DNA of 64,000 nt from Devosia ginsengisoli (GTDB lineage Bacteria > Pseudomonadota > Alphaproteobacteria > Rhizobiales > Devosiaceae): positions 496,001-560,000 of the forward strand of contig NZ_CP042304.1 in the NCBI RefSeq assembly GCF_007859655.1, given 5' to 3'. Below the pieces are notes generated by a model. It had not been told where the DNA came from. It made no database searches and saw only the letters and a list, made by a program, of their open reading frames with translations. A program made the position numbers and the translations under genes. Shown here one piece after another: positions 60,892 through 64,000 of this stretch. Numbering within the stretch: position 1 is the first letter of the stretch; every line of letters starts with the position of its first letter.

Positions 60892-62039
60892 CCCTCGAAA
60901 AACCCTTCAACGAGGACGACCTGCTCGACCAGCAGGTCAATGCCGGCCAGCTCCAGGCCGCCGGTCAATGGGCCATGGTGTGGAACAAGTTCCGCAAGCA
61001 TCGCCTGGCCGTGGTCGCCCTGTTCGTCGTCGGCTTCATCTATTTCGTCGCGCTCTTCGCCGAATTTCTCGCGCCCTACGATCCGGGCAAGTTCGATCCG
61101 CGCTACACTTTCGCGCCGCCGCAAAGCATCGGCCTCTTCGTCGATGATGGGGCAGGGGGCTCGCGCTTCCAGCTCCATGTCACCGGTTATGACATCGTGC
61201 TCAATCCTACAAGCTTCCGCCGCGAATTCACGCCGGACCCGAGCCAGGTCATCCCCATCGGCTTCTTCGTCGCCGGCCAGAGCTACAAGATGTGGGGCCT
61301 GTTCGAGACCAACCTGCATTTCATCGGCCCGCTCGATCCCAGCCAGCCCTTCTTCCTGGTCGGTGCCGACCGCCTCGGCCGCGACCTGCTCAGCCGCACC
61401 ATCCATGGCACCCGCATTTCCATGTCCATCGGCCTGGTCGGTGTCGGCCTCTCCCTGCTCATCGGCATGATCCTGGGCGGCATTTCCGGTTATCGTGGCG
61501 GCATGGTCGACCGCGTCATCCAGCGCGTCATCGAATTCATCCGCTCGGTCCCCACCATTCCGCTCTGGCTCGGCCTGGCCGCCGCCATGCCCAAGGACTG
61601 GCCGCCCTTGCAGGTCTATTTCTCCATCCTGGTCATCCTCTCGCTGATCGGCTGGACCGAGATCGCCCGCGTGGTCCGCGGCCGCTTCCTCAGCTTGCGC
61701 ACCGACGATTTCGTCATTGCCGCAAGGCTCGACGGCGTCAGCGAATTCCGCCTCATCATGCGCCATATGATGCCCTCGCTCTATTCGCACATCATCGCCG
61801 CGATCACCCTGGCCATCCCCAACATGATCCTGGCCGAAACCTCACTGAGCTTCCTCGGCTTGGGTCTGCAACCGCCCATCGTGAGTTGGGGCGTGTTGCT
61901 GCAGGACACGCAGAACCTGCGCGCCATCACCCAGGCGCCGTGGCTCTTCGTGCCAGGCCTCTGCGTGGTCGTGGCCGTGCTGTCGCTCAACTTCCTCGGT
62001 GATGGCGTCCGCGACGCCGCCGACCCCTATGCCAAGTGA
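60888..62039 (+). CDS. ABC transporter permease (DppC type, long loop), uronate module
   Basis: Inner-membrane permease, 383 residues. After the first membrane segment (LAVVALFVVGFIYFVALFAE) comes a periplasmic insertion of about 100 residues with IGLFVDDGAGGSRFQLHVTG and GLFETNLHFIGPLDPSQPFF. Then come LVGADRLGRDLLSRTIHGTR, GGISGYRGGMVDRVIQRVIE, the coupling loop DFVIAARLDGVSEFRLIMRHMMP and FLGDGVRDAADPYAK. Long-loop permeases of this kind are often found with sugar-type family-5 binders. The ATPase gene follows after 7 nt. Confidence 0.9.
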   Translation: MTLEKPFNEDDLLDQQVNAGQLQAAGQWAMVWNKFRKHRLAVVALFVVGFIYFVALFAEFLAPYDPGKFDPRYTFAPPQSIGLFVDDGAGGSRFQLHVTGYDIVLNPTSFRREFTPDPSQVIPIGFFVAGQSYKMWGLFETNLHFIGPLDPSQPFFLVGADRLGRDLLSRTIHGTRISMSIGLVGVGLSLLIGMILGGISGYRGGMVDRVIQRVIEFIRSVPTIPLWLGLAAAMPKDWPPLQVYFSILVILSLIGWTEIARVVRGRFLSLRTDDFVIAARLDGVSEFRLIMRHMMPSLYSHIIAAITLAIPNMILAETSLSFLGLGLQPPIVSWGVLLQDTQNLRAITQAPWLFVPGLCVVVAVLSLNFLGDGVRDAADPYAK

Positions 62040-62046
62040 GGCTGCC

Positions 62047-63720
62047 ATGACCGACAAACCCATCCTGCGGGTCAGCAGCCTCTCCGTCGATTTCCCCATG
62101 CACCGCTCGGTCCTCCATGCGGTCAAGGATGTCAGCTTTGACCTGCATCGCGGCGAAACCCTCTGCGTCGTCGGCGAAAGCGGCTCTGGCAAATCCGTCA
62201 CCGCCCGCGCCATCCTGCAACTCGTCGCCAAGCCCGGCATGATCACGTCAGGCCAGATCAATCTCGCCGACGACGGCGGCGAAGTCGACATCGTCGCCCT
62301 GGGCAATAGCGGCCCCGCCATCCGCCAGATTCGCGGCCGCCGCATCGCCATGATCTTCCAGGAGCCGATGACGAGCCTCTCGCCCGTCCACACTATCGGC
62401 CACCAGATCGTCGAAACCATCCTGCTGCACGAAAAGATCACCAAGGAAGCAGCCCGCCAGCGCGCCGCCGCTCTGCTCGACCGCGTGCGCATCCCCAATC
62501 CCGAAGCGGCGCTCGATCGCTATTCCTTCGAATTTTCCGGCGGCATGCGCCAGCGCGCCATGATCGCCATGGCCCTGTCCTGCAACCCGGAAATCCTTAT
62601 CGCCGACGAGCCTACCACTGCGCTCGACGTCACCACCCAGGCCGAAATCCTCTCGCTGATCCGCGAGCTCCAGCGCGATCGCGGCATGGCCGTGCTGTTC
62701 ATCACGCACGACATGGGCGTCGTCGCCCAGATCGCTGATCGCGTCATGGTGATGTTCCGCGGCGAAAAGGTCGAGGAGGCCAATGTTTTCGACCTCTTTG
62801 CCCGCCCGCAACAGGCCTATACCCGCGCGCTGCTCGGCTCTGTGCTCAAGCTCGAAACGCCCGCGCCGCGCCCCACACGTCCAGTCGCGGAAACGCCCAT
62901 CGCCCAGATCAATGATCTGGCGCTGCATTTCCCGCTCAATCCCGGCTTCTTCGGCCGCCCCACTGCCTATCTCAAGGCTATCGACGGCATCAGCCTCACC
63001 ATCAACGAAGGCGAGACGGTCGGCGTGGTCGGCGAATCCGGGTCCGGCAAGACCACGCTCGGCCGCACCCTGCTGCGCGTCTATACGCCCACCGATGGCC
63101 AGGTGAACTACCGTCGTGGCGACGGCACCACGGTCGACATCGCCTCGCTCGGCAAGGCCGGCATGAAGTCGCTCTATGGCGAAGTGCGGATGATCTTCCA
63201 GGATCCCCATTCCTCGCTCAATCCGCGCATGACGATCTACCAGATCATCTCCGAGCCCCTGCGCACCAATACCGACATGTCCGAGTACCAGATGATGGAT
63301 CGTGTGCAGGAATTGCTCACCCGCGTCGGCCTGCCCGCCGATATTGGCGACCGCTATCCGCATGCCTTCTCCGGCGGCCAGCGCCAGCGCATTTCCATCG
63401 CTCGCGCCATCGCCGTGCGGCCGCGCCTCATCATCGCCGACGAACCCACCTCCGCGCTCGACGTCTCGCTCCGCCACCAGGTGCTCGACCTGATGCGCGA
63501 CCTGCAATCGGAATTCGGCCTCTCCTACCTCTTCATCTCGCACGACATTTCGGTCATCCGCTATTTCTGCGACCGGGTGGCCGTGATGAAAAACGGCAAG
63601 ATCGTTGAGATCGGCGACGTGGCGCAGATTTGCGAGCGCCCCCAGCACGACTATACCAAAACGCTGATCAGCGCCGTGCCGCGCCCCGATCCTCGCCTGC
63701 GCGCCGACGCCCCCGCCTGA
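62047..63720 (+). CDS. Double ABC ATPase (two nucleotide-binding domains fused), uronate module
   Basis: Fused DppD-DppF type ATPase, 557 residues. The first domain has [53 protein letters not shown] and [11 protein letters not shown]. The second (from about residue 280) has [52 protein letters not shown] and [17 protein letters not shown]. All catalytic motifs are intact in both, so one polypeptide replaces the two ATPases used by the other importers here. It completes the importer with the preceding three genes. Confidence 0.93.
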   Translation: MTDKPILRVSSLSVDFPMHRSVLHAVKDVSFDLHRGETLCVVGESGSGKSVTARAILQLVAKPGMITSGQINLADDGGEVDIVALGNSGPAIRQIRGRRIAMIFQEPMTSLSPVHTIGHQIVETILLHEKITKEAARQRAAALLDRVRIPNPEAALDRYSFEFSGGMRQRAMIAMALSCNPEILIADEPTTALDVTTQAEILSLIRELQRDRGMAVLFITHDMGVVAQIADRVMVMFRGEKVEEANVFDLFARPQQAYTRALLGSVLKLETPAPRPTRPVAETPIAQINDLALHFPLNPGFFGRPTAYLKAIDGISLTINEGETVGVVGESGSGKTTLGRTLLRVYTPTDGQVNYRRGDGTTVDIASLGKAGMKSLYGEVRMIFQDPHSSLNPRMTIYQIISEPLRTNTDMSEYQMMDRVQELLTRVGLPADIGDRYPHAFSGGQRQRISIARAIAVRPRLIIADEPTSALDVSLRHQVLDLMRDLQSEFGLSYLFISHDISVIRYFCDRVAVMKNGKIVEIGDVAQICERPQHDYTKTLISAVPRPDPRLRADAPA

Positions 63721-63730
63721 GGATTTTGCC

Positions 63731-64000
63731 ATGCCCCAAATCCTGCTGACCGGCGCTTCGGGAAGGCTCGGCACCCATCTGCGCCACTGGTTTACCGCGC
63801 GGGGCAGGGCCTTTCTCGCCACTGATATCATCTCGGCCCCCGATGACGCCCCCGTCGAGATCGCTGACCTGGCCGATCGCGCCGCGGTGGACCGCCTGAT
63901 GGCGCGGGACATTTCCGCCGTCATCCATTTCGGCGGCATGTCCAAGGAAGCCGGCTGGGACACCATCCTTCATGCCAACATCATGGGCAGCTACAATATC
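63731..64000 (+). CDS. udh: Uronate dehydrogenase, N-terminal part (runs off right edge)
   Basis: First 90 residues of an NAD-dependent SDR-family enzyme. The motif ILLTGASGRLGTHLRHWF binds NAD, EIADLADRAAVDRLM holds the conserved Asp-Leu, and VIHFGGMSKEAGWDTILHANI with GSYNI matches uronate dehydrogenase, where HLGGxSxE...I-x-x-NI-x-G is typical. It oxidises galacturonate or glucuronate to the aldarolactone. It starts 10 nt after the double ATPase stop and is probably in the same operon. General epimerases share the fold, so the call relies on HFGGMSKE and on context. Confidence 0.82.
   Translation, partial: MPQILLTGASGRLGTHLRHWFTARGRAFLATDIISAPDDAPVEIADLADRAAVDRLMARDISAVIHFGGMSKEAGWDTILHANIMGSYNI

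Overview
The window is a GC-rich (roughly 64 percent), tightly packed stretch of an alphaproteobacterial chromosome. It looks like a free-living, nutrient-scavenging member of the Hyphomicrobiales, and the repeat families and gene order bring Devosia or a close relative to mind. That placement is inference from gene content: a 180-kDa-type NAD-glutamate dehydrogenase, a PutA/PutR pair, many peptide-type ABC importers, and repeat peptides typical of this class. I saw no tRNA, rRNA, CRISPR array, transposase or phage gene.

Layout. 1-3221 (minus): most of an NAD-dependent glutamate dehydrogenase. 3527-10843: sulfate uptake, with the binding protein at 3527 and permeases plus ATPase (cysT, cysW, cysA) at 8059-10843. 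The two halves are separated by a small DUF6894 gene, a flavin reductase, an Fe/Mn superoxide dismutase, and a divergent pair of Fe-S regulator and truncated hemoglobin. 10988-13098: a TPR-GGDEF diguanylate cyclase coupled to a GAF protein. 13753-19633: a complete five-gene oligopeptide importer. 19985-24088: PutR and bifunctional PutA. 24332-32759: a second GAF protein, a peptide importer whose permease/ATPase genes run leftward from a regulator plus binding-protein pair that runs rightward, and an M24 Xaa-Pro-type peptidase. Together 13.7-32.8 kb reads as peptide uptake, cleavage and proline oxidation.

33647-42659 (minus) is an arabino-oligosaccharide module: ArsR-like regulator, GH51 arabinofuranosidase, and a family-5 binding protein with two permeases and two ATPases. 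42735-53217 is a LysR regulator diverging from an amino-acid catabolic operon: a three-component FAD/2Fe-2S amino-acid dehydrogenase, an aldehyde dehydrogenase, DapB-like and DapA-like proteins, a polar amino acid ABC importer and a lysine 6-dehydrogenase-like protein. This combination is the best candidate for an undescribed pathway. 53588-64000 is a uronate module: SMP-30 lactonase, FCD-type GntR regulator, mannonate dehydratase, 5-dehydro-4-deoxyglucarate dehydratase, a binding protein, two permeases, a double ATPase, and the start of uronate dehydrogenase.

The other striking layer is the gaps. Nearly every space between transcription units holds palindromic interspersed repeats of at least six families, here called A to F. 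Several have entered coding sequence: two in-frame insertions lie in PutA, and one has rebuilt the start of an oppF-like gene. Family A hairpins show compensatory base changes around a fixed GTCCA loop. Short operator-like words shared between promoters tie regulators to transporters in the peptide, arabinose and uronate modules. Two homopolymer frameshifts, G7 in the ArsR-like regulator and T6 in a binding-protein signal peptide, are either real mutations or assembly errors.
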